64,000 nt of DNA from RPQJ01 sp963754125. Its GTDB lineage: Bacteria; Pseudomonadota; Gammaproteobacteria; Steroidobacterales; Steroidobacteraceae. A model generated the notes under the pieces. It did not search any database. It worked only from the letters and a program-made list of their open reading frames with translations, and was not told the DNA's origin. Location of the stretch: the NCBI GenBank assembly GCA_963754125.1, contig CAVWEX010000014.1, positions 868,001-932,000 of the forward strand, written 5' to 3'. Every line of letters starts with the position of its first letter. Positions within the stretch are counted from its first letter, which is position 1. Positions 16,730-26,669 of the stretch are shown piece after piece. Position numbers and translations under genes: made by a program.

Positions 16730-18052
16730 ATGTCAGCCTGGTCGCGCGCGCTCGCCCTTGCAGAACAGACCCCGCCCTCACGCAACCGCTACGTGGACTT
16801 CCTGCGGGCGTTGTCGATCTCCGCGGTCATCCTCGGCCACTGGATCATCGCCGCACCGTGGATCCGCAACGGCGAGCTGCAGCTCGATCACATGCTGGCG
16901 GCACAGCCGTGGACGCAGTGGCTCACCCTGCTGTTCCAGGTGATGCCAGTGTTCTTCCTGGTGGGCGGCTATTCGAACGCGGCCTCGTGGGACGCCGCGC
17001 AGCGCACCGGCACGCCCTACGGCACGTGGGTCGCGGGCCGCGCGCGACGACTGATCGGCCCGGTCATTCCGCTGATCCTCACCTGGGCGGCGATGGCGTT
17101 CGTGTTCCGGCGCTTCGGCGTGAGCTACGAGATGATCCGCAACGCCTCGATCCTCGCGCTGGTGCCGATGTGGTTCCTGGCGGTGTACCTGCTGGTCGTG
17201 CTGCTCGTGCCGGTGACCCGTGCGGCCTGGCGGCGCTTCGGAGTCCTGTCTTTGTGGGTGCTCGTGGCGCTCGCGGTCGTGGTGGACGTGCTGCGCTTCC
17301 ACGACGGGCATCGCCCGGCACTCGGCTGGGTCAACTACCTGTTCGTCTGGGCCGCGGTGCACCAGCTCGGCTACCTCTGGCGCGACGGTCGTCTCGCCGG
17401 TGCACGCGACGCGCTGCCCTGGCTCGCAGGCGGCGTGCTCGCCTGGGTGCTGCTCGTGCGTTTCGGACCCTATCCAGCCAGCATGGTCGGCGTTCCCGGC
17501 GAGCCGGTCTCCAACACCACGCCGCCGAGCCTGCTGCTGCTCGCGTTTGCCGCGGCGCAGGTGGGCCTCGTGCTCGCGCTCGAGCGGCCGATGCGTCGCT
17601 GGCTCGACGGCACGCGCGCCTGGGCCGCGACGGTGCTCGTCAACGGCACGATCATGACGGTGTACCTCTGGCACCTCACGGTGCTCGCGCTGCTGGTGGG
17701 ACTTGCGAGCCTGGCCGGCGGCTTCGGGCTGCACCTCGTGCCCGGCAGCGGGCAGTGGTGGCTGGCACGGCTGCCCTGGCTCGCAACGCTCACCGCTGGC
17801 CTCGGGCTCATCATTCCGGTGGTGGGTCGCTTTGAGCGCTCGGCGCCTTTGCCGCCGGATTTCCGGCCATCGACATTGCGCGTGCTCGCGGGTGCGGCAC
17901 TCGTCAGCGCCGGCATCGCCTTTCTCGCGCTCGACGGCATCGCCGCCGCGGGCGCGCTCGGCGTGCGCGGCGTCGTGGTGTTCGGAACGATCCTGGGTGC
18001 GTGGATGCTCGGGGTGCTCGGGACCGGAGCGTCGCGGCTCAGGTCGCCATGA
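16730..18052 (+). CDS. Acyltransferase-3 family integral membrane protein
   Basis: Polytopic inner-membrane acyltransferase of about 440 residues with ten or more hydrophobic helices. The N-terminal 'NRYVDFLRALSISAVILGHW' contains the family Arg and the catalytic-type His in the first helix, and 'YLWHLTVLALLVG' towards the C-terminus is a second conserved site. Family members O-acetylate or O-acylate sugars, lipids or peptidoglycan using acyl-CoA from the cytoplasm. No polysaccharide cluster is adjacent, so the acceptor is unknown. An AAGGAA ribosome-binding site precedes the ATG. The 3' end overlaps the convergent GST gene by 14 bases. Confidence 0.88.
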   Translation: MSAWSRALALAEQTPPSRNRYVDFLRALSISAVILGHWIIAAPWIRNGELQLDHMLAAQPWTQWLTLLFQVMPVFFLVGGYSNAASWDAAQRTGTPYGTWVAGRARRLIGPVIPLILTWAAMAFVFRRFGVSYEMIRNASILALVPMWFLAVYLLVVLLVPVTRAAWRRFGVLSLWVLVALAVVVDVLRFHDGHRPALGWVNYLFVWAAVHQLGYLWRDGRLAGARDALPWLAGGVLAWVLLVRFGPYPASMVGVPGEPVSNTTPPSLLLLAFAAAQVGLVLALERPMRRWLDGTRAWAATVLVNGTIMTVYLWHLTVLALLVGLASLAGGFGLHLVPGSGQWWLARLPWLATLTAGLGLIIPVVGRFERSAPLPPDFRPSTLRVLAGAALVSAGIAFLALDGIAAAGALGVRGVVVFGTILGAWMLGVLGTGASRLRSP

Positions 18053-18728
18053 TCGTCGGACCGCCCTTCGCCTCGGCGCGCTGGTAGGCAGGCCGCGCCC
18101 GCATCCGGGCTTGATACGCGTGCAGGTGCGGGCAGGCCGCCGCGTCGGTGGCGCGCGACAGCAACGCCTCGACCGCGAAGCTCATCTGGAAGTCGGCCAT
18201 GGTGATGAGCTCGCCCGCAAACCAGCGGTGGCGCGCGAGATGGCCCTCGATGAATCCGAGGGCGGCCTTGACGTTGGGATCGACGAGCTGCGCCTGCACC
18301 TTCTCGCTGATTGCCCTCGCGATCGGCTTCGCGAAGAAGGGCATGGGCCGCTTCGGGATGGTGACGAACACGAGCTTCATCACCAGCCAGTTCATCAGCG
18401 AACCCTCGGCGTAGTGCATCCAGTAGCGGCACTGACGGTACTCGGGCGTGCCGCGCGGCGGCTCGAGGTGCGCAAGCTCACCCTGCCCCCGCGAACCGTA
18501 CTTCTCGACGAGGTACTCGATGATGGCGCCGGACTCCGCGATCACCTCGCCGTCGTCCGTGACCACCGGCGACTTGCCGAGCGGATGGATGGCCTTCAGC
18601 TCCGGCGGCGCGAGGCGCGTCGCCGCGTCGCGCCGGTAGACCTTGAGCTCGTACGGCACGCCGAGTTCCTCGAGCAGCCAGAGGATGCGCTGCGAGCGCG
18701 AGGTCTCGAGATGGTGGACGGTCAGCAT
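18039..18728 (-). CDS. Glutathione S-transferase family protein
   Basis: 229-residue GST with an N-terminal thioredoxin-like domain ('LTVHHLETSRSQRILWLLEE', then 'HPLGKSPVVTDDGEVIAES' with the cis-Pro and glutathione-binding ES pair) and an all-helical C-terminal domain ('GELITMADFQMSFAVEALL' carries the structural N-capping-box motif of GSTs). The active-site residue is likely one of the Ser near position 10. It is the second gene of a minus-strand pair with the YqhA-like gene (43-base gap). Role is probably detoxification; substrate unknown. Confidence 0.9.
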   Translation of the reverse strand: MLTVHHLETSRSQRILWLLEELGVPYELKVYRRDAATRLAPPELKAIHPLGKSPVVTDDGEVIAESGAIIEYLVEKYGSRGQGELAHLEPPRGTPEYRQCRYWMHYAEGSLMNWLVMKLVFVTIPKRPMPFFAKPIARAISEKVQAQLVDPNVKAALGFIEGHLARHRWFAGELITMADFQMSFAVEALLSRATDAAACPHLHAYQARMRARPAYQRAEAKGGPTIMAT

Positions 18729-18771
18729 CGCTTGACACCTCGGTACGGAAGGGTTCGACGGAGATCTGCGA

Positions 18772-19401
18772 TCAGTGCACCGCGGCCGGCCGCGGCGACT
18801 GCGACATCAGCCGGTCGGTCCAGGCGATGCCGAGCGCCGAGAGGATGAACACGCTGTGGATGATGGTCTGCCACATCACGCCGGTCGACGTCACGGTCGT
18901 GCAGCCCTTGTTGATCGAGCCCGCGTCCGCCAGCGCCCGCATCGCCTCCATGCCGGCGACGGAACTGCACAGCGGCAGGCCGCCCAGCGCGCCCGCCTCG
19001 ATGAAGGTTTTCAACAAGTGGATCGAACTGATGCCGATGATCGCCATCGCGAGCTTGACCTTGAGCACGCTCGCATTGACGTGGCTCAGCCACTCGGGCT
19101 GGTCCGGGTGCCCCGCGAGGTTCAGGCGCGAGACGAAAGTCTCGTAGCCGCCCACGATCACCATCACGAGCAGGTTCGAGATCATCACCACGTCGATCAG
19201 GCCGAGCACGATCAGCATGATGCTCTGCTCGGTGAGGCTCGGCGCCTCGTGGATCAGGTGCCAGAGTTCCTTGATGAACAGGAACACGTACACGCCCTGG
19301 GCCACGATCAGGCCGAGGTACAGCGGCAACTGCAGCCAGCGCGAGCTGAAGATCAGCGCCGGCAGGGGGCCGAGCGGCGGGCCCTTCGAGGCATTCGACA
19401 T
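18772..19401 (-). CDS. YqhA/UPF0114 family membrane protein
   Basis: 209-residue inner-membrane protein with four hydrophobic segments. The family pattern is visible in 'LYLGLIVAQGVYVFLFIKEL', 'LGLIDVVMISNLLVMVIVGG' and 'KVKLAMAIIGISSIHLLKTF'. UPF0114/YqhA proteins have no established activity. It is about 45 residues longer than E. coli YqhA, mainly because of an inserted stretch near residue 150 ('LPLCSSVAGMEAMRALADAG') before the last helix. Followed 43 bases later by the GST gene. Confidence 0.85.
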   Translation of the reverse strand: MSNASKGPPLGPLPALIFSSRWLQLPLYLGLIVAQGVYVFLFIKELWHLIHEAPSLTEQSIMLIVLGLIDVVMISNLLVMVIVGGYETFVSRLNLAGHPDQPEWLSHVNASVLKVKLAMAIIGISSIHLLKTFIEAGALGGLPLCSSVAGMEAMRALADAGSINKGCTTVTSTGVMWQTIIHSVFILSALGIAWTDRLMSQSPRPAAVH

Positions 19402-19502
19402 GATTTGGATCCGGGCGGTGATTACGGAGGGGGCGCAAGGGTACGGGCCGGCGCGCCGGCTGCCAAGGGCCCCGCCCCGGCCGACTGATCGCGCCCGAGA
19501 TC

Positions 19503-20402
19503 CTAGATCCGCTCCGCCGCGAAGGTCGAGCGCAGACCCTCCACGCCGTTGTAGCGGTGGGTGACCCGCGTCACGTAGTAGGTCCCGTCGAGGAGTTCAC
19601 CGACGCCGGCCAGTCCCACACGCAGGCCCGGTCGCAGCAGCACGGCAAGGCCCGGGGCGACGCCGGTCCCGGCCACCAGCGGTAACGCGGCCGAGGGCAA
19701 CGGCGCGCTCGCACCGGCGGGCGCCGACACTCCGAGACCTCGCGTGAGGCGTCCCTGCGCCGCGGCGCCCCAGACACCCGCGAACTCGAGCAGGTCGCTG
19801 CCGTACTCGAGGACCACGTCGGCCGCGGCTCGTCGGGCGCGGGCCTGCACGGCGAGGTGCGTCCCCTCGATCGAGATCTCCGCATCAACCGCAAGGGCGC
19901 GCTGCAGCAGGAAGTCGCGGTCGCTGAGGTTCGGCTGCACGAGCTTGGGGTGAGTCCGGCCATCCACATCCACCTCCACGGTGAACCCGTGCTGTTGTGC
20001 GACCCGCTTGAAAACGTCGGCGTCCGAAAGGTTGGCGAAAGTGCGACGGTGGGACGTGGCCTCGAACCGGTGTCGCAGCGGCACGGCAACGCAAGTGACC
20101 GTCGGCGGACCGCCGGCCGGGAAGGCGGCCTCGAGCGACCGGATGACGCCGTCGAACGCCCGCTTCATCTGAAACGTCGTCGGCAGCTCGACGGCCAGCA
20201 AGCGTCCGATGTCCAGCACGCTGCGGTCGAAATACGTGAATCCCGGCGTGCCGTCCGCCGTCGCGTCCCAGTTCACGAACGTCGCGCGACACCCGGAAGG
20301 CCCGGTAAACGAGTCCTCGATGACGAGTTCGAGCAGCTCCGCTGCGAGCTTCGGACGCGTCACGCCCTCGATGAGGATGGCCGGACGGCCGAAAATCGTC
20401 AT
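19503..20402 (-). CDS. Orphan phage late-control gpD / VgrG-like baseplate-hub protein
   Basis: 299-residue protein that resembles the gpD/gp27-like hub of contractile tails. It begins 'FGRPAILIEGVTRPKLAAEL' and has the hub-type segments 'FKRVAQQHGFTVEVDVD' and 'QPNLSDRDFLLQRALAVDA', where family members usually have a Q-x-x-x-S/T-D-x-x-F-L pattern, and ends with a 'TYYVTRVTHRYNGVEGLRST' strand pair. No sheath, tube, spike, baseplate or lysis gene is near it, so it is either a remnant of a contractile injection system or a domesticated protein. Its stop region and the hydrolase start are coupled: it overlaps the upstream hydrolase by 4 bases. Fold assignment is by motif resemblance. Confidence 0.68.
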   Translation of the reverse strand: MTIFGRPAILIEGVTRPKLAAELLELVIEDSFTGPSGCRATFVNWDATADGTPGFTYFDRSVLDIGRLLAVELPTTFQMKRAFDGVIRSLEAAFPAGGPPTVTCVAVPLRHRFEATSHRRTFANLSDADVFKRVAQQHGFTVEVDVDGRTHPKLVQPNLSDRDFLLQRALAVDAEISIEGTHLAVQARARRAAADVVLEYGSDLLEFAGVWGAAAQGRLTRGLGVSAPAGASAPLPSAALPLVAGTGVAPGLAVLLRPGLRVGLAGVGELLDGTYYVTRVTHRYNGVEGLRSTFAAERI

Positions 20403-21325
20403 GGCGTAACCCTCGTATTGCCGGACGCCCGCAGCGCAGTTCGGTGCAGAAACGCGTCGTACTCCGCAGTGAATGGCTCGCCCACCTCGAAGTACGGCAG
20501 CGCCCCGGTCTGGAAGACGCTGAAGGACCAGTTCGGCCGCTGCGCAAACACCGTCTTGCGGCGGTAATTGGTGAAGTCACCCCGCACACCGTGCGACACC
20601 CACACGGGCAGTGCGAGGCGATCGTAGATGGCGTGGATGTCGGCGCTGAACAGGCCGCCACCGAGGAAGCACAGCGGCGCGTACTCGGCGCCGGGCTGAC
20701 GCGTAGTGACGACGCTGTACTCCCACAGGCCCTCGTCGATCGCGTCGGCGCCCCAGGTGCGGCGCAGGAAGTAGCGGATCACGCCCGGCCGCGTCAGGCC
20801 CCGGAACAGCGCGCCGCCCCAGCCGGGACCGCGCAACGCGCCGTAGAGCCAGGGTCGCGCGAGCGTCGTGCCGGGGGCGCCGCTGCGCTCTCGACGGTCG
20901 TCAAAGCCGGTCGGGCTCACGAGCGCGAGGCTTCGGAATGTCGCGGGCGATTCCACCGCGGCACGCGCGAGGAACTCGCTCGAGAGCGACAACGCAACTG
21001 CGTCGATCGGTCCGTCGCCGCAGCGGCGGCGGATCTCCTCCGTCATGGCGTGGATCGCGTCGGTCATCAGACGCGGCGTGTACGCGCGGTCGCCGCGCTC
21101 GGCGAAGCCGTAGCCCGGCAGTTCGAGCGAGAAGACGCGTCGCGTGGCACGGTAGTGCTCGTGCAGCGGACGCATCTCGGCCGCCGAGGCAGCCGCATTG
21201 ATGCTGTGGACGAGCAGCAGCGGCGCGCCCTCGCCCGCCACGTAGGCACTCAATCGCCCGGTGCCGGTGCCGGAAAACTCGAAGCGCTCACCGGTCACGG
21301 AGGGTGGAAGGCGGGGAGATGTCAT
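20399..21325 (-). CDS. Alpha/beta-hydrolase fold protein
   Basis: 308-residue alpha/beta-hydrolase. An oxyanion-loop region 'LLLVHSINAAASAAEM' and the 'FSLELPGYGFAERGDR' strand-turn are typical. The nucleophile elbow reads 'DAVALSLSSEFLARA', not the canonical GxSxG, and the C-terminal position where the catalytic His usually sits reads 'TGALPYFEV', with no His. The protein may be an unusual hydrolase or a non-catalytic fold member; this is an inference from motifs alone. It overlaps the gpD-like gene by 4 bases and so is translated with it. The reductase gene lies 26 bases upstream on the same strand. Confidence 0.83.
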   Translation of the reverse strand: MTSPRLPPSVTGERFEFSGTGTGRLSAYVAGEGAPLLLVHSINAAASAAEMRPLHEHYRATRRVFSLELPGYGFAERGDRAYTPRLMTDAIHAMTEEIRRRCGDGPIDAVALSLSSEFLARAAVESPATFRSLALVSPTGFDDRRERSGAPGTTLARPWLYGALRGPGWGGALFRGLTRPGVIRYFLRRTWGADAIDEGLWEYSVVTTRQPGAEYAPLCFLGGGLFSADIHAIYDRLALPVWVSHGVRGDFTNYRRKTVFAQRPNWSFSVFQTGALPYFEVGEPFTAEYDAFLHRTALRASGNTRVTP

Positions 21326-21351
21326 GATTGCGATCCTGTCGCGGTGTCGGT

Positions 21352-22374
21352 TCAGGCCAGCTTGAGATCAACGAGGCTCTTCGCCATGGCGGCGGCAGCC
21401 TCGGGCGCCGGGATGAACGTGATGCCGAGCGTGCGCCGCGTGAGGGACGTGTCCACCTTCAGTTGCTTGCCGAGTTCGGGGATCGCGAGACGTGCGGTGG
21501 GATCGAAGAGTCCCGCGAGCTTGACGGCCCAGTCCGGCAGCACGCGGGACGGCACCTTCCGGCCGGCCTCGCCGAGGCTCGCGCGGATGGCGCGCGCGAT
21601 GTCGATCATCCACAGGCACTCGGCGCAGCCGAGGTAGCGTCCACCGCTGGGCGCGTCGACTTCGATCGCGAGGCGGTGCATGCGCGCCACGTCGCGCACG
21701 TCGATGCACGGGATGGCCATGCGCGGCGCGCCGGGGTACTTGCCCCGCAGCATCATCTGGACGATCTCCGCCGAGGTGCCGATGTCGCGGTCGAGCGCCG
21801 GGCCCAGCACCAGCCCGGGGTTGACCGACGCGTAGTGCAGCCCCGAACGGTCCTGCGCCATGAACTCCCGCGCCGCCCGCTCCGCGAGCGTCTTCGACTT
21901 CGTGTACGCGGTGACTCCGGGCGTTTCGGTCCGCGTCCAGTCCGCCTCGGTGAACGGCGCAGTGCGGCCTTGCGGATGACCGTACATCACGGCCGCCATC
22001 GACGAGGTCTGCACCAGACGCTCGACGCCGGCGGACGCCGCGGCCCGCAGCACGCGCAGCGTTCCCTGCACCGCCGGTCGGATCAGATCCTGCTCGTCCC
22101 GCGGCTGTTTCGCCGGAAACGGTGAGGCCACGTGCAGCACGTGGGCGCAGCCGGCCACCGCGGCGTCCCAGCCGTCGTCCGACTCGAGGTCCGCCTGCGC
22201 GAAACTGAGCCTGGACACGTCCGCATGGCGCGACAGCGACGCACTCACTTCGCCGGATCGCTGCAGCGAACGCACCGTGCCGCGTACGACGTAGCCGGCG
22301 TTCAGCATGTCCACGGCGCAATGCCGGGCGATGAAGCCGGAGATTCCGGTGATCAGTACCGTCGGCTTGGCCAT
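21352..22374 (-). CDS. NAD(P)-dependent extended SDR (dihydroflavonol-4-reductase-like aldehyde reductase)
   Basis: 340-residue extended short-chain dehydrogenase. The N-terminal cofactor motif is 'VLITGISGFIARH' (GxxGxxA), 'HVLHVASPFP' follows the fourth strand, the catalytic Ser lies in 'LVQTSSMAAVMYG' and the Tyr/Lys pair in 'AYTKSKTLAE'. These features match dihydroflavonol reductase-like aldehyde/ketone reductases. It is the first gene of the minus-strand group reductase - hydrolase - gpD-like. A serine hydrolase gene diverges from it 145 bases away. The physiological substrate is unknown. Confidence 0.9.
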   Translation of the reverse strand: MAKPTVLITGISGFIARHCAVDMLNAGYVVRGTVRSLQRSGEVSASLSRHADVSRLSFAQADLESDDGWDAAVAGCAHVLHVASPFPAKQPRDEQDLIRPAVQGTLRVLRAAASAGVERLVQTSSMAAVMYGHPQGRTAPFTEADWTRTETPGVTAYTKSKTLAERAAREFMAQDRSGLHYASVNPGLVLGPALDRDIGTSAEIVQMMLRGKYPGAPRMAIPCIDVRDVARMHRLAIEVDAPSGGRYLGCAECLWMIDIARAIRASLGEAGRKVPSRVLPDWAVKLAGLFDPTARLAIPELGKQLKVDTSLTRRTLGITFIPAPEAAAAMAKSLVDLKLA

Positions 22375-22518
22375 TCCCGTCCCCCTGTGATGGCGCGATC
22401 ATCGCACGACTGGACAGTTTTCCTGCCTGCGGCCGTCTCCACGATCCGGCCGGCGCGCCTTGACGCGCTCACCGGACGGCGCGTACGGTCGCCGGCGGTC
22501 CGGCTCCAGGAAAACCCC

Positions 22519-24013
22519 ATGCTCGTGCGCACGTTGGCCCTCTCTCTCCTGCTGGCGTCCACCACGAGCTGGGGGGCGTCCGCCGCCGCCGAAGCGGCAA
22601 CACCCGTGACGCCGGAAGCCCTCGCCCGCGATCCGCGCGTGGTGCAGGCGCTGCGGCTGCTCGACGCCTGGGCCGACACCGAGACCGTCGAAAAACGCCT
22701 GCCCGGCGTCTCCATGGCCGTCGTCCACGACCAGCAGCTGCTGTGGAGCCGTGGCTTCGGCTACGCCCACCTCGAGTCGAAGGTCGCCCGCGGGCGCCGA
22801 CACGATGTACTCCATCTGCTCGATCTCGAAGCTCTTCACGAGCATCGCGGTGATGCAGCAGCGTGACGCCGGCAAGCTCGACCTCGACGACCCGGTCGCG
22901 AAACACCTTCCGTGGTTCCGCATCAAGGGAGCCGCGGCCGGCTCGCCGCCCGTGACCGTGCGCGGCATCCTGACCCACTCCTCGGGCCTGCCGCGCGAGT
23001 CCGACTTCCCGTACTGGACCGGTCCTGCCTACGCCTTCCCGCCGCGCGACAAAGTGATCGAACGGGTCGGCGAGCAGGAAATGCTGTACCGCTCTGACCT
23101 CTACTACCAGTACTCCAACCTCGGCCTGTCACTGGCCGGCGAGATCGCGGCGGCGACCTCGGGCGTGCCCTACCCCGAGTACGTGCGCACGCGCATCCTC
23201 GATCCGATCGGACTCAAGGACACGGAAACCGAGCATCTCGACAAGCACCGCGGCGGACGGCTCGCGAGCGGCTACACCGCGCCGCGCCGCGACGGGTCGC
23301 GCGAACGCGTTCCGCCCTACGAGGTACGCGGCATCGCGCCGGCGGCCGGCTTCACCTCCACCGTCGAGGACCTCGGCCGCTTCGCATCCTGGCAGTTCCG
23401 CGTGCTCGCCGGCGAAGGCGACAAGGTGCTCGACGCCGACACGTTGCGCGAGATGCAGCGCGTGCAGTGGATGGACCCGGACTGGAAGACGAGCCGCGGT
23501 CTCGGCTTCGGCCTCTGGCGCGTCGGCGAGCAGACCTTCGTGGGCCACGCCGGCTACTGCCCCGGCTACCAGAGCCAGCTGCTGCTGCAGCCGGCCGCGA
23601 AGGTCGCGACCGTGTTCATGACCAACTCGAACGGCATCGACAGCCGGGCGTTCGCGCAGACCGCCTACGACATCGTCGCTCCGGCGGTGAAGCAGGCCCT
23701 GGAGAACCCGGCCGGCGCGAAGCCGCACGATGCGGCACTGGCGCGTTACACAGGGCGCTACGACAACTGGCTCGCCGGCGAGTCGTGGATCATCCCCTGG
23801 GACGACGGGCTGGCGTTGATCGAACTGCCGTCGAGCCGGCCGATGGCGGAACTGATCAAGTTGCGGCCGGTTGGAGAGCACCGGTTCCGCAGCATCCGCG
23901 ATGACGGCAGCCTGGGCGAGGAGGTCCGCTTCGAGCTGGCCGCCGACGGCACGCCCGTACGCGTCTGGAGGCACAGCAACTACGACGAGCGACCCGCAGG
24001 CGATTCGAACTAG
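22519..24013 (+). CDS. Secreted serine hydrolase of the beta-lactamase class C family (frameshifted)
   Basis: Periplasmic serine hydrolase of about 497 residues. The ATG at 22519 opens a clear signal peptide ('MLVRTLALSLLLASTTSW'). The active-site SxxK is in 'MYSICSISKLFTSIAV', the Tyr-x-Asn in 'YYQYSNLGLSLAGE', and an HxG triad element in 'FVGHAGYCPGYQSQ'. A one-base indel near 22790-22795, just before the SxxK segment, splits the gene into two frames. The C-terminal 100 residues form a lipocalin-like or domain-of-unknown-function tail often found on esterase/peptidase members. It may act as an esterase or D-aminopeptidase; resistance cannot be assumed. The last 4 bases overlap the convergent gene. 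Confidence 0.9.
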
Positions 24014-24432
24014 GAGCGGATGCTGACGGCCGAGATCCGCGAGTAGCCGTTGACACCGCACTCCCCGGTCACGAACACACGCACCCGCTTGCCGGAGCCG
24101 ACCGATTCCAGCAGCGCGAGGTACATCTGCTCGGAACCTCTCGCGCTGTAGTCCTGGAAAAACACTTGTTTCTCCCGGCAGCCGCTCGGGTTCTGCTGGA
24201 CCGCGATCGTGACCTCGTAACGCTGGTGGATGGTCGGGGTCAGCTCGGTGACGAGCGCGTAATCGGTCCAGCCGGCTTCGGCCATGGCGGCGGGCGCTGC
24301 GGCGAGCATCGCCTCGGGCGGCACGGCCAGTAGGCCTACTGCGATGAGCGCTGCTGGACCGAGGCGCCGCAGTCCACCGCCGACAGGACCCGCGCCTTTC
24401 ATCGGCCCGTCGGGGATTTCACGCTGGAGCAT
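24010..24432 (-). CDS. Hypothetical secreted protein
   Basis: 140-residue protein from the ATG at 24432, preceded by a GAGTGGAG-type ribosome-binding site (alternative ATG at 24402). A hydrophobic N-terminal segment 'LGPAALIAVGLLAVPPEAML' ends in 'AAAPA', consistent with a signal peptide. The mature part is short beta-strand-like ('RYEVTIAVQQNPSGCREKQV', 'SGKRVRVFVTGECG') with two cysteines that could pair. No family was recognised. It lies downstream of tRNA-Arg, and its stop codon TAG lies within CTAG, shared with the stop of the convergent hydrolase gene. Confidence 0.62.
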   Translation of the reverse strand: MLQREIPDGPMKGAGPVGGGLRRLGPAALIAVGLLAVPPEAMLAAAPAAMAEAGWTDYALVTELTPTIHQRYEVTIAVQQNPSGCREKQVFFQDYSARGSEQMYLALLESVGSGKRVRVFVTGECGVNGYSRISAVSIRS

Positions 24433-24472
24433 TGCTCCACTCCGACTCTTCCTGAAACGGACCGTTGAGGCT

Positions 24473-24549
24473 TGGCGCGGCCGGAGGGATTCGAACCCCC
24501 GACCCTCAGGTTCGAAGCCTGATGCTCTATCCAACTGAGCTACGGCCGC
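24473..24549 (-). tRNA. tRNA-Arg (anticodon UCG)
   Basis: On the minus strand a full cloverleaf can be drawn. The acceptor stem GCGGCCG pairs with CGGCCGC, the D arm is 'AGCTCAGTTGGATAGAGC', the anticodon stem TCAGG/CCTGA closes the loop CTTCGAA (anticodon TCG), and the T arm is 'GGGGGTTCGAATCCCTC'. The discriminator base is G and CCA is encoded at 24475-24473. The tRNA reads CGA, a rare Arg codon in high-GC genomes. It stands alone, with no other tRNA nearby. Confidence 0.97.
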
Positions 24550-24606
24550 GCGCGGGAGGCGAATGTTACCGCAGCGGGGATTACCCGCAACGAAAAACGG
24601 GCGTTG

Positions 24607-26143
<1,537 letters not shown>

Positions 26144-26214
26144 CGGGCCTCGGGCGGTTGGAAGGCGACGGCGCGGGAGGCGCCCAGCATAGCGGCTCCC
26201 CGGGGGGTCTCTGC

Positions 26215-26220
26215 TATATT
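26215..26220 (+). promoter_or_regulatory. Possible -10 element for the secreted-protein/moe operon
   Basis: A TATATT hexamer stands out in otherwise very GC-rich DNA 58 bases before the ATG at 26278. No good -35 hexamer is visible 16-18 bases upstream, so this is weak support. The intervening leader contains a CCGGCCGGCGGCCGG inverted stretch. Confidence 0.35.
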
Positions 26221-26277
26221 CCCGCCCTTTCAATGCCGGCCGGCGGCCGGTCCCCGAAGGATTCAGAGGAACCCGAC

Positions 26278-26655
26278 ATGAAGCGTTCGTCCGCCCTGCT
26301 GCTCCCGCTGCTGCTCCTGTCCGCTGCCGTCGCGAATGCCGACTGCGTCTACCCGCAGGCGCCCCAGTCGCTGCCGAACGGCGGCAAGGCCACCAAGGAG
26401 GAGATGCTCGCCGCCCAGAAGCAGGTGAAGGAATACTCGGCCGCGGTGCAGGAGACCTACCTGCCCTGCCTCGACAAGGAAAAGTCCGACTACCTTGCCG
26501 CGCTCGACAACATGGATCCGCAGTACACGACCAAGAAGAACTCGATCGAGGACGTGCACGCCAAGAAGCACAACGCCGCACTCGACGAGCTTCAGGCAGT
26601 CGCCGGACGCTGGAGCGAGGAGCTCAAGGCGTTCGGCACCGCGAGCAAGAAGTAA
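26278..26655 (+). CDS. Small secreted protein, possibly periplasmic, unknown function
   Basis: 125-residue protein with a textbook signal peptide ('MKRSSALLLPLLLLSAAVA', cleavage after 'ANA'). The mature part is highly charged and helical, with Lys-rich stretches ('KATKEEMLAAQKQVKEYS') and two cysteines ('ADCVYPQAP', 'YLPCLDKEK') that could form a disulfide. No named family recognised. A ribosome-binding site AGAGGAA precedes the ATG. It precedes moeA by 14 bases in the same direction, so it may be the first gene of the molybdenum-cofactor operon, though nothing in it suggests a metal role. Confidence 0.78.
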   Translation: MKRSSALLLPLLLLSAAVANADCVYPQAPQSLPNGGKATKEEMLAAQKQVKEYSAAVQETYLPCLDKEKSDYLAALDNMDPQYTTKKNSIEDVHAKKHNAALDELQAVAGRWSEELKAFGTASKK

Positions 26656-26669
26656 TTCGCGCACGGCCG

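Noticed and set aside
19503..20402. Prophage or tailocin
   Set aside because: Only one tail-like gene is present; no capsid, terminase, integrase, sheath, lysis or attachment-site signature was found around it or at the tRNA-Arg.
22519..24013. Beta-lactam resistance gene
   Set aside because: The SxxK/YxN/HxG set is shared by esterases and D-peptidases of this family, and the C-terminal extension is unlike AmpC; a resistance call is not supported.
24473..24549. Genomic-island integration at tRNA-Arg
   Set aside because: No integrase gene and no direct repeat of the tRNA 3' end was seen nearby.
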